This document shows, piece after piece, positions 33,451 through 41,961 of a DNA stretch of 64,000 nt. A model generated the notes under the pieces. It made no database searches. It saw only the letters and a list, made by a program, of their open reading frames with translations, and was not told where the DNA came from. This DNA is from JBFWWP01 sp050246115 (GTDB lineage: Bacteria; Planctomycetota; UBA8108; UBA1146; JAJFFE01). The stretch covers positions 4,462 to 68,461 of the forward strand of contig JBFWWP010000029.1 of NCBI GenBank assembly GCA_050246115.1. The letters are read 5' to 3'. A program made the translations under genes and the position numbers. Position 1 is the stretch's first letter. The number at the start of each line of letters is the position of its first letter.

Positions 33451-35145
33451 TCACAGCGATCGTGTTCTCAGGGCTCGGTCGACCAGGAGAGCACCTCCCG
33501 CTGCGGCCAAGCTCCCGACGATGAGTCCGTGCGGTATGTGTCTCAACAGCCAATGGCAACCCACGGCCCCGCCGAGCAGGAACGTTGCGCCCAAGTACAG
33601 GAACATGTGGGACAGGTCTCCGGCAACCCGCGGCTGCTCCTGAAAGGGCAGGTAGGGGCCGAAGAAATGAGCACAGACCCCAGCGACGAGCATCGTCACC
33701 GCGGTGGCGAACAGGAGATCGGGGAACGCGGACACTCCGGACCCGAAGAGGCCTATGAGGAAACCGACGACAATGAGCGGCGCCATGAAACAGACCACGA
33801 CTGCGCGGTAGTGTCCGATGTAGAGGTCCGAACGCCGTTGAGTCGGGAGCGCTTGGAACAGCCACCCAGCCTGCCAGTCGTCGCCGTAGCGAGCTTGCAC
33901 CAGGATCGCCGGGAGAGCCAGGGCGGACGCGTAAATGATGGCACACGCGATGAGCGCGGCGTCGACCGAATCGTTGCGCAACCAGGCACCGAGGGCGGCG
34001 AGGAAGACGAGGCCCAGAAGCGGGAACGTACGCAGCCGAAAAATGCGTTCGCGAAACGCCAGGGCGCGGAGCAAGTCGAAAGTCGCCCGCTGCTCGGGGC
34101 CGCACGTGGCTACCCTTCGGATCAGTCGCCAGACGCGTCCGCTGCGCGCGCGTACCGGCCGCTCCCGCGTCGGCAACTGGAAACCCTCGAGCAGGGCGAA
34201 GTACCGCCCTCGGGCCAAACGAAACGTGACCCACACGGCACCAACGGGCACCAACACCGCGAGCGCCGCGAGCCAGTGACTGTGGGCGCTGCCGTTCCCT
34301 TCGAGCACTGCGTACAGGCCCCGGAAGTGAAACGGTGGCAGCACGAACTGAAACCCACGCTCCCCCAAGAGAGCCTCGATCTGGTCACGAGTAAGGGGTC
34401 GGGTAGAGAACACTGGGGCGACCTGTATCAAAGCGGAGACGCTGATCAGGAGCACGACCTGGAGCAACACGATGACGTCGCGAACCTGTTCGGGCCGCGC
34501 CCAGCGAACCACCAACAGATGCAAGGCGAAGGAGCCCAAGACCGCCAGAGTCGCGCTCGCGATCACCGTGAACAACAGCACGGGGACGAATGGGTAGAAG
34601 CCGTGGTTGACCCAACTCAAAACAAGCATCGGCAAGCCCAGAGACACGACGACCAAGGCGACATGGACCCCCACGTGCGCGAGCCGCGAAGCCAATACCG
34701 TGCGCTCCGGAACCGGGGTGGGTGCGATCAGTGCGCGGTCGGTCGTGTCGAAGAGCACCTGGCTGTAGTCGAGCAGGGTCTGGAGTGTGACGACCAACAG
34801 GAACACGAACGAGCAGGCCATGACCACCAGATCCGCCGACATCTGAGACGCTAGCGATCCGACGAGGACGCCCAAGGCAAGGTGGCCGACGTGCGAGACG
34901 GTGGATGTCGTGGCCGCTCCAACTTCTCTGCGCATCCGGGAAGCCACGACGAGCCGCAGTTCCAAAATGACCCACAGGTCCGCCCGGTCGACACGCACGA
35001 GTCGGAGCCCTGGCGCCACGAGCGGCAGCAAGCAGCGGGCGAAAGCCACCGACAGCGGCACCCCCGTGCCGCCTTCCGCAGCCGCCGCATCGTCGACTGT
35101 TTGGTTCCTTCGAGCCGGGTCTGCGCCGCGCCGACGACCGGTCAC
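33451..35145 (-). CDS. ABC-2-type transporter permease
   Basis: A 564-residue membrane protein with about 10-12 hydrophobic segments in two groups, one at residues 85-290 and one at 380-560, separated by a soluble stretch that contains FVLPPFHFRGLYAVLEG. This two-part layout is typical of ABC-2-type permeases fused or extended. Its GTG start overlaps the stop of the ABC ATPase gene (GTGA, 4 nt), so the pair is translationally coupled and forms one exporter. The substrate is unknown. The basic N-terminal 35 residues precede the first membrane helix. Confidence 0.8.
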   Translation of the reverse strand: MTGRRRGADPARRNQTVDDAAAAEGGTGVPLSVAFARCLLPLVAPGLRLVRVDRADLWVILELRLVVASRMRREVGAATTSTVSHVGHLALGVLVGSLASQMSADLVVMACSFVFLLVVTLQTLLDYSQVLFDTTDRALIAPTPVPERTVLASRLAHVGVHVALVVVSLGLPMLVLSWVNHGFYPFVPVLLFTVIASATLAVLGSFALHLLVVRWARPEQVRDVIVLLQVVLLISVSALIQVAPVFSTRPLTRDQIEALLGERGFQFVLPPFHFRGLYAVLEGNGSAHSHWLAALAVLVPVGAVWVTFRLARGRYFALLEGFQLPTRERPVRARSGRVWRLIRRVATCGPEQRATFDLLRALAFRERIFRLRTFPLLGLVFLAALGAWLRNDSVDAALIACAIIYASALALPAILVQARYGDDWQAGWLFQALPTQRRSDLYIGHYRAVVVCFMAPLIVVGFLIGLFGSGVSAFPDLLFATAVTMLVAGVCAHFFGPYLPFQEQPRVAGDLSHMFLYLGATFLLGGAVGCHWLLRHIPHGLIVGSLAAAGGALLVDRALRTRSL

Positions 35146-36020
35146 GCGGAGACTTCCGGCGGTTGCGGACGCAGCGCCGCCAGCACTCGCCGCGCCGCGA
35201 CCTGGTCGTCGTCTGCGAGCGTGTTCTTGGTGATCCGCCGGAAAACAGCCTCGAGCGATGCGTCCAACGCGGCGCCGCGCAACTGCGCCACCGAACCGTC
35301 GGCCACGATGCGACCGTCATCGATGATCGCGACGCGGTCGGAGACGCGTTCCACCACCTCCATGATGTGCGAGCAGTAGAAAACGGTCTTGCCGGAGTCC
35401 GCCAGCGCGCGGATCAACTCCTTGACCATGAGAGTCGCGTTGACGTCCAGGCCCGTCAGTGGCTCGTCGAGGAAGAGCACCTCTGGGTCGTGCAGCAGAG
35501 CCGACGCAATCAGCACCTTCTGACGCATGCCCTTGGAGAGCGAACCCAAGCGCGAATCTCTCCGTGCCCGGAGTTCGAACGCCTCCAGGATCGCGGTGCC
35601 GCGCTGCTCGATCGTCTCCTCCTTCAGGTGGTGCAGGCGACCCACGAAGCGGAGATGCTCGGCGACGGTGAGTTGCTCGAAGAGCTGCGCGTTCTCCGGA
35701 ACGTAGCCCAACCGCGCTTTCACCTCCTGCGGTGCCTGGCGCAGGTCCAGACCGCAAACGCGCGCCGAACCTTGGAACGAGCCGATCAACCCCGTGAGGA
35801 TCTTGACCGTGGTCGACTTCCCCGCGCCATTGGGACCGATGTACCCGAACACGATTCCGCGGGGCACGGTCAGGTCGACCCCGCGCAGCACCTCCCGGGT
35901 TACGTACCTCTTCGCCAACCCGACGACCTCGATCGCCGGCCCCTCCGCCCCCGTCGACGCGGCACTCAACAGGTCCCCCTTTGCCGCGGCAGCGAATCGC
36001 TCGCCGTCACCCGCTGGCAT
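35142..36020 (-). CDS. ABC transporter ATP-binding protein
   Basis: A 292-residue ATPase with Walker A GPNGAGKSTTVK, Q-loop (GYVPENAQLF), signature LGSLSKGMRQKV (SKGMRQ), Walker B VLFLDEPLTGLD and the H-loop (YCSHIMEVVE). This combination is typical of ABC-2 export systems. It energises the permease encoded next, whose start overlaps its stop. Its own start at 36020 overlaps the end of the DUF2277 gene by 14 nt, so all three are one operon. The frame stays open farther upstream inside DUF2277, but the ATG at 36020 gives a normal N-terminus. Confidence 0.93.
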   Translation of the reverse strand: MPAGDGERFAAAAKGDLLSAASTGAEGPAIEVVGLAKRYVTREVLRGVDLTVPRGIVFGYIGPNGAGKSTTVKILTGLIGSFQGSARVCGLDLRQAPQEVKARLGYVPENAQLFEQLTVAEHLRFVGRLHHLKEETIEQRGTAILEAFELRARRDSRLGSLSKGMRQKVLIASALLHDPEVLFLDEPLTGLDVNATLMVKELIRALADSGKTVFYCSHIMEVVERVSDRVAIIDDGRIVADGSVAQLRGAALDASLEAVFRRITKNTLADDDQVAARRVLAALRPQPPEVSA

Positions 36021-36291
36021 TCGCTCGCCCACCGCGTCGCGCCGCGCGTACTCGGGCCTTGGCCGTCTCCTCCTCGCGAGTCTTCGGGGGCGCTTGTGTG
36101 ACGAGTGCCGCGAGCAAGGTCCGAACGTTCGTCGCAATGTCCCGCACGGCGCGGTCGAACGCGACCTGGTTGACCTGCGAGGGTCGCTGAGTGCCGCTCA
36201 CCTTGCGCACGAACTGCAAAGCCGCGGCGACCACCTCGTCATCACGGGTCGGGGGCACGAAGTTGAACAACGGGCGAATGCTTCGGCACAT
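36007..36291 (-). CDS. DUF2277 domain protein
   Basis: A 94-residue protein that fits DUF2277 closely: MCRSIRPLFNFVPPTRDDEV, AALQFVRKVSGTQRPSQVNQ and AFDRAVRDIATNVRTLLAAL. The family is small, of unknown function, and found widely in bacteria. It is the first gene of an operon with the ABC ATPase (14-nt overlap) and the permease. GGAAGGA lies about 9 nt before the ATG. The basic tail (KARVRAARRGGRANASG) is common in the family. Confidence 0.88.
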   Translation of the reverse strand: MCRSIRPLFNFVPPTRDDEVVAAALQFVRKVSGTQRPSQVNQVAFDRAVRDIATNVRTLLAALVTQAPPKTREEETAKARVRAARRGGRANASG

Positions 36292-36690
36292 CGCGACAGT
36301 CCTTCCCACGCTCCGCACATCAAGACCCGGGAGCGTGTGCGGGCCTCGTCGAAGACGGCACTCCTGCGGCACGGGCGGCGCCCACGCGGAAGCCTACGAA
36401 CTCGGGCCGTGCAATGATCCGGTTTCCGCCACCGGGCGCAAGGGGTCGTCTCCAAGCCCTGGGGATTGCATGGCGCTTGATGTATCGTAGCGCCACCGAA
36501 CGCGAGCACGGCGTTCATCGCCCGCCGGCTTCACGACCTCGCGAGAGGGCGCGAGCCCAACGCATTGGGAGCATCCGGCACGGGCTGGCGTCGCCTCGTT
36601 CGAGGACCGCATCGTGCGCGACCGAGTCGAGCCGCGGGGAAGGAACCGGAGTTCCGCTCCACGAAGTTCGTGTCCCAAGGAGGAGCAGAC
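36292..36690. other. Divergent intergenic region between DUF2277 and DUF2339 genes
   Basis: No gene is supported. It must contain promoters for both directions. An inverted repeat TGGCGCT/AGCGCCA (36471-36477 and 36489-36495, 11-nt spacer) is the only symmetrical site noticed and could be an operator. Confidence 0.45.
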
Positions 36691-39057
36691 GTGGAGTGGT
36701 TCGTCCTTCTCGGGTTCGCGGCGTTGGTGCTGTGGAACTTCGTCTACATTTTGGTGCTCGGCGGACGCCTTGATTCGCTTGAGCAGGAGGTTCGCCGGCT
36801 CCGGGGCGGCGCCGAGACGTCGCCCCAACCGGACCCGCGGGCAGAGGTTCGACCCGAGGCGTCGAGCAGCCCTGGCGGCGCAGATGCCGAGCCCCAGCCA
36901 CCGGCCGTAACCCCGATGACGCCCACGAACTCGCGCGCCGCCACCGAACGCACCCTGCACGAACTTCGGGCCGAAGCGCCAGTCGCTGCAGAGCCGTCCC
37001 CGACGTTGCCGTCGCCTGCAGTCGACTCGCCGCACTCCGCGACTTCACTCGAGCGCCTGATCGGTGAGCGTTGGTTGAACTGGACGGGCACGATCACGCT
37101 GCTCGTCGGCGTCAGCTACTTCCTGAAGTACGCCTACGACAACGAGTGGATCGGGCCGCTCGGACGCATGCTCGTTGCCTACGCATTCGGTGCCCTGGCC
37201 ATCTTCGGCGGTGGCTGGCTGCGACAACGACTCCATGAGATCGTCGGTGACGGCGTCACCGCGGTCGGCCTGGGATCGTCGTATGCCGCGACGTACTTCG
37301 GGGCGAACGTGTACCGTTTCGAGTGGATGCCCAGCCCGGTCGCGCTGGCGATCACGGCGTGCATCACCGCGCTCGGTGTTGCCATCGCCCGCAAGCGCAA
37401 CTCCGCGCTCTTGGGTACCCTCACCTTCATCGGTGCCTACGCGAGCCCCGTCCTCATCGCCTTTGCCGCCGACCACGGGAGTGTACTGATCACCTACCTC
37501 GCCGCCGTCGCAACGGGAGCCGTGACCCTCGCCTCGACCCGAGACTGGCGGGCCGTTTCCGGCATCGCCTTGATCTGCAGCTACGGGTTGCTCCTGGGTT
37601 GGTTCGATCGCTACTACGAGCCAGACCGAATGGCGGTTGCCCTGGGAGGTTCGGTCACCTTCTTCACCATCTTCTCACTCGGTTCCGTGGCACCGGTCGT
37701 GCTCTCGCGCCGACCGGGCACGGGCTGGGATGTCGGCACCCTGATCTTCAGCTCGGTGTGCGCATTCCTCTTTGCGTACGGCGTCTTGAACGAGTCGCAC
37801 CCGCTCGCGCTGGTCAGCGGTTGCCTGGTCGCGGCGGCGTACTGCGTCGCCTTGAACCGGAGCGTTCATCGGCGCGGTGAGAGTGGAGCCGGGCTGGCGG
37901 CGGCAACGCTGTTGCTTTCGGCTTTCTTCGTGACGGTCGCGGTGCCCGTGTACTTCGATCTCTGGGGTGTGCCGATCGCGTGGTCGGCAGAAGCCGTGAT
38001 GCTCAGCCTGCTCGCGCGACGCTTCCGCAACGGCTGGCATCTGGTGGGCGCCGGAGTTGCCCTCGCGCTTGCGGGTGCGTACCTGCTGGGCCGCGTCGAC
38101 GTGCGCCTCGGCGAAAGCGACCTCGTCTTCACCGATTCATTCGGTACTTGGACGATCTACGTCGGCGCGCTCTTCGCGAGCGCGTGGGTCGTTTTGACGG
38201 GGCGCGACGCCGCGAGCACGACTTCGGTTACGCGACAGGCCTTCACCGCCTTCGGTACGAGTGCGCACGCGGTCGGCGGAGTCGCAGGGTTGCTCCTGCT
38301 GGTGACCGAACTGGTGGGACCTCTGAAGGAGCGGCTGTCGCACGCGCACGACGTGATCGCCGTGATCGTGCTCCTGTGGGCGCTGTTCCCCTTCGTGTAC
38401 GTCCTGGCCGCACAGCTCACGCTCGCTCGCACGCGCCTGGCGTTTCAAGTGGCAAGCTTGGTGGCCGCCGTCTCGGGGGTCCCTTGGTTCGGCGGTCTGC
38501 TTGTCCTCTACCGCTTCGAGTGGGTCCACAGCAAGAACCTGCTCACCCCGGGCCTGCACCCGTGGTTCGGAGCCGGGCTCGGCTGGGTGCTGATGCTGGC
38601 TTTGCTGACGAGCCACTTCCGGCGCGAAGCGCGCTGGCTGGCCTCGACGCTCGGCGTGGGCACCTTGGTCGGGCTGTGGCTGCTGTTGTCGCGCGAGTGC
38701 TTCGAGTGCTTCTTCCAGTGGCGAGGAGCAACCGCGATCGCTGGCAAGTGGGGGCTGACCAGTCTCTCGGTTCTCTGGGCGGTGTACGCCGGCGCCGTCC
38801 TCGTGTTGGGTCTTCGTTGGCAAAGTGCCTGGCTTCGCTGGAGTTCACTCGGGCTGTTCGGGCTAACGGTCGGCAAGGTGTTCTTGGTGGATACCGCCGA
38901 GTTGGAAGCAGTCTATCGAGTCGTCGCATTCCTTTGCCTGGGGGCCGTCTTGGTCGGCGCGAGTCTTGCCTACAGCCGTCTCGCCCGGCGCGAGGAAGAA
39001 CGACCGAGTTCGACCTCCGACCGGCACGGGCTCGGGCCCGACCACCCGGCGGCTTGA
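36691..39057 (+). CDS. DUF2339 polytopic membrane protein
   Basis: The 788-residue protein begins with one membrane helix (VEWFVLLGFAALVLWNFVYI) and a Pro/Glu/Arg-rich cytosolic linker (about residues 30-130). The DUF2339 core follows: ERLIGERWLNWTGTITLLVG, VSYFLKYAYDNEWIGPLGRM and a long run of some 20 hydrophobic helices. The family is widespread and has no known function. GGAGGAG lies 6 nt before the GTG at 36691, which decides the start. It may share a transcript with the selenoprotein gene, which begins 194 nt downstream on the same strand. Confidence 0.9.
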   Translation: MEWFVLLGFAALVLWNFVYILVLGGRLDSLEQEVRRLRGGAETSPQPDPRAEVRPEASSSPGGADAEPQPPAVTPMTPTNSRAATERTLHELRAEAPVAAEPSPTLPSPAVDSPHSATSLERLIGERWLNWTGTITLLVGVSYFLKYAYDNEWIGPLGRMLVAYAFGALAIFGGGWLRQRLHEIVGDGVTAVGLGSSYAATYFGANVYRFEWMPSPVALAITACITALGVAIARKRNSALLGTLTFIGAYASPVLIAFAADHGSVLITYLAAVATGAVTLASTRDWRAVSGIALICSYGLLLGWFDRYYEPDRMAVALGGSVTFFTIFSLGSVAPVVLSRRPGTGWDVGTLIFSSVCAFLFAYGVLNESHPLALVSGCLVAAAYCVALNRSVHRRGESGAGLAAATLLLSAFFVTVAVPVYFDLWGVPIAWSAEAVMLSLLARRFRNGWHLVGAGVALALAGAYLLGRVDVRLGESDLVFTDSFGTWTIYVGALFASAWVVLTGRDAASTTSVTRQAFTAFGTSAHAVGGVAGLLLLVTELVGPLKERLSHAHDVIAVIVLLWALFPFVYVLAAQLTLARTRLAFQVASLVAAVSGVPWFGGLLVLYRFEWVHSKNLLTPGLHPWFGAGLGWVLMLALLTSHFRREARWLASTLGVGTLVGLWLLLSRECFECFFQWRGATAIAGKWGLTSLSVLWAVYAGAVLVLGLRWQSAWLRWSSLGLFGLTVGKVFLVDTAELEAVYRVVAFLCLGAVLVGASLAYSRLARREEERPSSTSDRHGLGPDHPAA

Positions 39058-39187
39058 CCCGGGCCGTCGACCCGAGCCGGGTTCGATTTCGTCGGGGATG
39101 GCTGGACCCGGAACCGCGGATCGCGCGCCGCCGTTCGATGACCGGTTCCGCCGGCCCGGCGGTTCGGTTACCATGGAGCCCCGCCTG

Positions 39188-39235
39188 GGTTCCAATGCCT
39201 CCAGGTTCCAATGCCTCGAGGTTCCAATGGCTCCA
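39188..39235 (+). repeat. Three tandem 16-bp units
   Basis: The unit GGTTCCAATGCCTCCA occurs at 39188-39203, as GGTTCCAATGCCTCGA at 39204-39219 and as GGTTCCAATGGCTCCA at 39220-39235. It lies 16 nt before the start of the selenoprotein gene, so it may be a regulator-binding array or a slippage product. Confidence 0.85.
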
Positions 39236-39250
39236 AGAGAGGAGATCCGC

Positions 39251-40246
39251 TTGATTCGGTGGAAGTGGGCTGCGGTAAGCGTGCTGCTGATGAGCGGGGT
39301 CGCCGCCGCGCAGCCCGCGATGCAAGCCAAGCTCGACGAGAAGCTCAAGAAGGACTTCGTGAAGAAGATCCCCTGGGTTCATGACTACGACGAAGCCCTC
39401 AAGCTGGCGAAGGAGCAAGGGAAGCCGATCTTCGGATACTTCACTCGCAGCTATGCCCCTTGACCACCGTGCAATCAATTGGAGGGGGGTCCCCTCCTAC
39501 AAGACTGGTGGGCCAACGCGGCCAAAGGTTTCATTCCGTTCCTGCACATCACGGCCAGAATCGAAGGGCGCAAGGACGACGACCTGCTCGGCCGCAAGGG
39601 CGGCCGGGGATTCCCGTACTGCGTCTTCATGGACGCGGAGGGTAAGGTCCTCAAGGAAGTGCGGCCTACGAATGAGAAGGCGTTCCTGGGAGGCATGAGC
39701 CCATTTCGTCTCTTGGCCCAGGCTCAAGCCGCAGCGGCCAAGAGCAACAGCGAAGTAGCCCGCATCGATCTCGCGCTCATCGAAGCCGTGAACAATCCCA
39801 AGAAGGACGCGTTCGAGGCCTTGGGCCGGCAGGCGGAGACCGCCGGGGTCAACCCCGAGATCAAGCAGCTCTTCGTCGACCTGGTCGCCACCTGGCCGGT
39901 CCGTGAGGCGCTCGAGGAGTCCGAACGGGCCTCCGAGGCGGCCGGACGGGATCGCAGCAAGCAGGAGGAAGTCGGCAAGAAGCGCAGCGAAGCCCTGTTC
40001 GCGCTCTACAAGAAGGGCGTGAACGTGACGGATTCGGCCTCGGAACTCTACATTCCGTTCTGGGTGGGAGTCGCGGAGGCGGCCGCTGAGCGGCGCGATG
40101 TCGCGGCCGGGGAGAGGTCGCTCGGACTCCTCGAGTCGTACTTCGCCGACAACCAGCGAGCGCTCGAATACTTCAAGGGGCTACGCGAGAAGCTGACCTC
40201 CGAGCCCGAAGCGGGCGGGCCCGCGGGCGAGTCGAAGGGCGGCTGA
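39251..40246 (+). CDS. Thioredoxin-fold protein, probable selenoprotein with UGA-encoded Sec (UPPC motif)
   Basis: The 331-codon frame has one in-frame TGA at 39461-39463. Before it are a signal peptide (LIRWKWAAVSVLLMSGVAAAQ) and EQGKPIFGYFTRSYAP. After it the same frame continues PPCNQLEGGPLLQDWWANAA, then GFIPFLHITARIEGRKDDDL and the cis-Pro loop RGFPYCVFMDAEGKVL. Reading TGA as Sec71 gives U-P-P-C exactly where thioredoxin-fold proteins have C-x-x-C. A SECIS-like hairpin follows the TGA. Residues 155-331 are a helical tail. The start is the TTG at 39251, with AGAGGAG six nt before it. A nonsense mutation in a pseudogene is the alternative, but the frame and the hairpin argue against that. 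No sel genes are in the window. Confidence 0.8.
39481..39497 (+). promoter_or_regulatory. Bacterial SECIS-like hairpin
   Basis: GGAGGGG (39481-39487) pairs perfectly with CCCCTCC (39491-39497) around the loop GGT. The stem begins 17 nt after the TGA and the loop 24 nt after it. Known bacterial SECIS elements place a short stem and a small loop with G among its first bases about 16-37 nt after the UGA, so all criteria are met. It lies within the coding sequence, as expected for bacteria. Confidence 0.75.
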
Positions 40247-40280
40247 GCACTTCGCTCAAAGCCCTCCCCCCGGCCGACCG

Positions 40281-40335
40281 AAAACCCTGTGGGACCCGAC
40301 TGGTTCTTCGAACTAGCCGGGTCCCACAGGCTTTT
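40281..40335. terminator. Bidirectional terminator
   Basis: CCTGTGGGACCCG and CGGGTCCCACAGG form a perfect 13-bp stem, extended inward by CTGGTTC/GAACTAG. It is flanked by AAAA on the left and TTTT on the right, so it can act on both strands. It closes the selenoprotein transcript. Confidence 0.8.
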
Positions 40336-40445
40336 CGGGAACTTGCCGCACGCATCGCGAAGTGCGGGGTGCTTCACGCGACGCGCTGACACGGCTCGAC
40401 GACGAGGCACTCCCGCACGCCGACCTCCATCACGAACGAGAGGCC

Positions 40446-41819
40446 ATGATCGGTCCCCTGGTTCCGCCCAACTCCAACATCGACTCGAACACCCGGCGCA
40501 CGCTGCGCCTGTCGGTCTTCGACGGCGTGTTCTACGCGATGATGGTCGGACTGGGTGAGGCCTACTTCATCGCCGACGGGGTGCGTCTGCGTTCGTCACT
40601 CACCGAGTTGGGCCTGCTGGTCACGTTGCCGCTGTGCGTGGGCGGGCTCGGTCCGGTGCTCGCGTACTTCCTCTACGGGCGACTCCGCCGTTGCCGGGCC
40701 ATCGTCGTCACCGCGGCGCTCGCTCAGTCGCTCGTTCTCGCCGGACTCGCTCTCTGCTCGGCCTACGACTGGATCACTCCCGGGCGCCTGATCTTCGCCG
40801 TGTGCTGCTACCAGGTCGTTGGCCAGGCCGCAGGAACGACGTGGTCGACGTGGATCGGCGAACTCGTACCCGAGTCGCTACGGGCGCACTACTTCGCCCG
40901 CCGCCAGGGATGGATCCACCTCTTCACCTTCGCCTCTCTCGTCACGGGCGGAGTGCTCCTCCATGTCCTCGAGCCCGCGCGGATGGGTGCGCCGGTCGAT
41001 GACGGTGGAAGTGGATTCCAGGTGATCTATGCGCTGGCGGCTGCGGCACGCTTGATCTCGACCCTGTATCAGGCCTCGATGCCCGAAGCTCGGTTCCAGC
41101 AGATCCCGAGTCTCCGCAAGTTGTTCCGGTTCCAACGCACGACCCGGGGCCGCGGCGCACTACGCCTTCTTTCTTTCGCATGGCTGCTCAGCTTCTCCGT
41201 CTATGTGTCGGCACCCTACTACGGCCCGTACATGCTCGAGATCATGCACCTCAGCTACTTCCAATACATGCTGGCGACCGGAGCGCAGGTCGCCTTCAAA
41301 GTGATCGGCCTCAACCGCTGGGGGTCCGCGATGGACCACTTCGGTACCTTTCCCGTCTACCTGGTTACGCTGGTGATCATTGGCCTTCTGCCCCTGCCAT
41401 GGCTCTGGGAGCCCGCGCTCTGGGTCATCCTCGTCGCGCAGGCCGCGTCCGGGTTCGGGTGGGGGGGGTACGAACTGACCCACTTCTCGATGCTCCTCGA
41501 GAGTTCGTACCGTGCGTCGCGCCAGTACGTGTTCGCCCTCCACAGCATCCTCGGCGGCATCGCCCAGTTGGCCGGGGGCATGGTCGGCGCGTGGATCTTC
41601 ACTGCGAGTTCGAGCTGCTACGTGACGGTGTTCGCGATCAGCTGTGCCGGACGCGCGGGCCTCTCGCTGGTCGCACCCTACTGGTTGCTTGCCATGAAAA
41701 CCCAATCGCGGGTGGGGCGCCGCCGTGTACTCCTGCGGGTGATGGGATTCCGCCCGTCGGGTGGACTCGCTCTGCGACCGATTCCCGTGACGGAGCCCGC
41801 CCCGAGCGAGAGTCGATAG
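40446..41819 (+). CDS. MFS-type transporter
   Basis: A 457-residue protein with 11 or 12 hydrophobic segments between residues 15 and 430 (for example LGLLVTLPLCVGGLGPVLAYF is one of the first). The charged loop between helices 2 and 3 (LYGRLRRCRAIVVTAAL) resembles the MFS motif A position. No substrate signature is visible. The start at 40446 is an ATG preceded by GAGAGG at 3-4 nt. It lies after the bidirectional terminator, so it has its own promoter. Confidence 0.8.
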   Translation: MIGPLVPPNSNIDSNTRRTLRLSVFDGVFYAMMVGLGEAYFIADGVRLRSSLTELGLLVTLPLCVGGLGPVLAYFLYGRLRRCRAIVVTAALAQSLVLAGLALCSAYDWITPGRLIFAVCCYQVVGQAAGTTWSTWIGELVPESLRAHYFARRQGWIHLFTFASLVTGGVLLHVLEPARMGAPVDDGGSGFQVIYALAAAARLISTLYQASMPEARFQQIPSLRKLFRFQRTTRGRGALRLLSFAWLLSFSVYVSAPYYGPYMLEIMHLSYFQYMLATGAQVAFKVIGLNRWGSAMDHFGTFPVYLVTLVIIGLLPLPWLWEPALWVILVAQAASGFGWGGYELTHFSMLLESSYRASRQYVFALHSILGGIAQLAGGMVGAWIFTASSSCYVTVFAISCAGRAGLSLVAPYWLLAMKTQSRVGRRRVLLRVMGFRPSGGLALRPIPVTEPAPSESR

Positions 41820-41961
41820 CCTTTTCGCTCTCGACCTTGCATGCTGCCGTCGCGTGAGCTGCGCCGATCGATCTCGATCTCGCCGGCGGATCGTCTGGAC
41901 GCCGATCGTGAGTCCGTGGCCTGAGGAGACCCGCTGTGGGTTGGCGCGCGGAGAGGGCTGC

